From: Favolaschia claudopus
Taxonomy: Eukaryota; Basidiomycota; Agaricomycetes; Agaricales; Mycenaceae
Assembly (NCBI GenBank): GCA_037176885.1
Contig: JAWWNJ010000170.1
Coordinates: 62,001-126,000, forward strand
Direction of reading: 5' to 3'
DNA: 64,000 nucleotides
The notes beneath the pieces are model-generated. The model was not told the DNA's origin. It searched no databases and worked only from the letters and a program-made list of their open reading frames with translations. Of this stretch, positions 63,738 through 64,000 are shown piece after piece. Numbering within the stretch: position 1 is the first letter of the stretch; every line of letters begins with the position of its first letter. Position numbers and translations under genes: made by a program.

Positions 63738-64000
63738 TATGAAAGGATTGCCTTGATGTTAGATCGTGATGTTAGATTGAAGCCCGAGAGCGGTCCCACG
63801 GGTTTGCGGTGAGAAGGCGGAGCGGCGTCCTAGTCGTGCTTTCGGCCTTCAACGCGTTTGACTATCACCAATTCGACGAATTCATGCTAAACACCAATGC
63901 TTTCGAACCAACTGGTCATATCCAGCCAGATAACATGTGGGCTTATTCTAGCGGCGAAGAACGTCTCGAGGTGCGTTTCTACTTTCTTGCTCACCTTCCT
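63738..64000 (+). CDS. Possible start of a gene cut by the window edge
   Basis: A protein-like stretch near 63850-63970 (FDYHQFDEFMLNTNAFEP; GHIQPDNMWAYSSGEERLE) ends at a plausible donor GAG|GTGCGT at 63970. The start is not clear and no family is recognised. Confidence 0.25.

Overview
This window is a repeat-rich, gene-poor stretch of a filamentous fungal genome, most likely an Agaricomycete (mushroom-forming basidiomycete). The evidence is a complete KDZ DNA transposon carrying a TET/JBP-type dioxygenase (a combination known from basidiomycetes), a Tad-like LINE with CCHC knuckles, a chromodomain Ty3/gypsy element, and many genes with very short (about 40-60 nt) GT-AG introns. All splicing was read by eye and exon edges are approximate.

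Layout, outermost to innermost. Element A is a Ty3/gypsy retrotransposon truncated at its left end (about 1810). It has a decayed pol (1810-6258), then a train of antisense genes (7876 down to 6173, 10194-8545, 10995-10407, 11756-11110, and a last gene split between 45482-43891 and 13124-12425), then its right LTR (46115-46671 plus 54278-55075). That LTR is followed by a second PBS and a gag fragment (to about 55845). A LINE (2204-3814, 13-bp TSD) sits in the A pol, and a MITE (9006-9671) sits in one antisense gene. Element B (13125-43890, LTRs of 1.78 kb, TSD ACGC) inserted into the zinc-cluster exon of A's last antisense gene. B has gag, protease, a linker ORF and RT-RNaseH-integrase on +, followed by its own antisense gene set (B1 23281-22526, B2 38274-36582, B3 41252-39334). 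Inside B, 145 bp upstream of B1, lies a 12.7-kb KDZ transposon (23434-36131; TIRs of about 360 bp; 8-bp TSD GTGAGACT). Its genes are a KDZ transposase (+), a TET/JBP dioxygenase (-), a KDZ-associated nuclear-type protein that may be the divergent HMG protein (-), and an uncharacterised protein (-). Element C (46672-54277, minus strand) is a chromodomain Ty3/gypsy inserted in A's LTR, with a self-priming signature. Its pol is split by a 1.58-kb TIR element (48493-50076). To the right, in apparently non-TE sequence, lies a 4-kb hAT-like palindromic element (56681-60726, 8-bp TSD). A spliced gene for a putative secreted protein follows at 61957-62846.

The most interesting theme is that A and B, two related but distinct LTR retrotransposons, both carry a cassette of antisense, intron-containing genes between pol and the 3' LTR. 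Several of these genes encode a six-cysteine motif with the spacing of a fungal Zn(II)2Cys6 cluster. Element B is also saturated with the palindrome CCGCGG (52 by eye in 18 kb, against 3 in the 12.7-kb KDZ insert). CCGCGG is a back-to-back pair of the CGG triplets that Zn2Cys6 proteins classically bind. This invites the hypothesis of a TE-encoded, self-recognising regulator or anti-silencing system, by loose analogy with the VANC proteins of plant VANDAL transposons. The nested KDZ transposon adds a predicted-active 5-methylcytosine-oxidising enzyme to the same locus.
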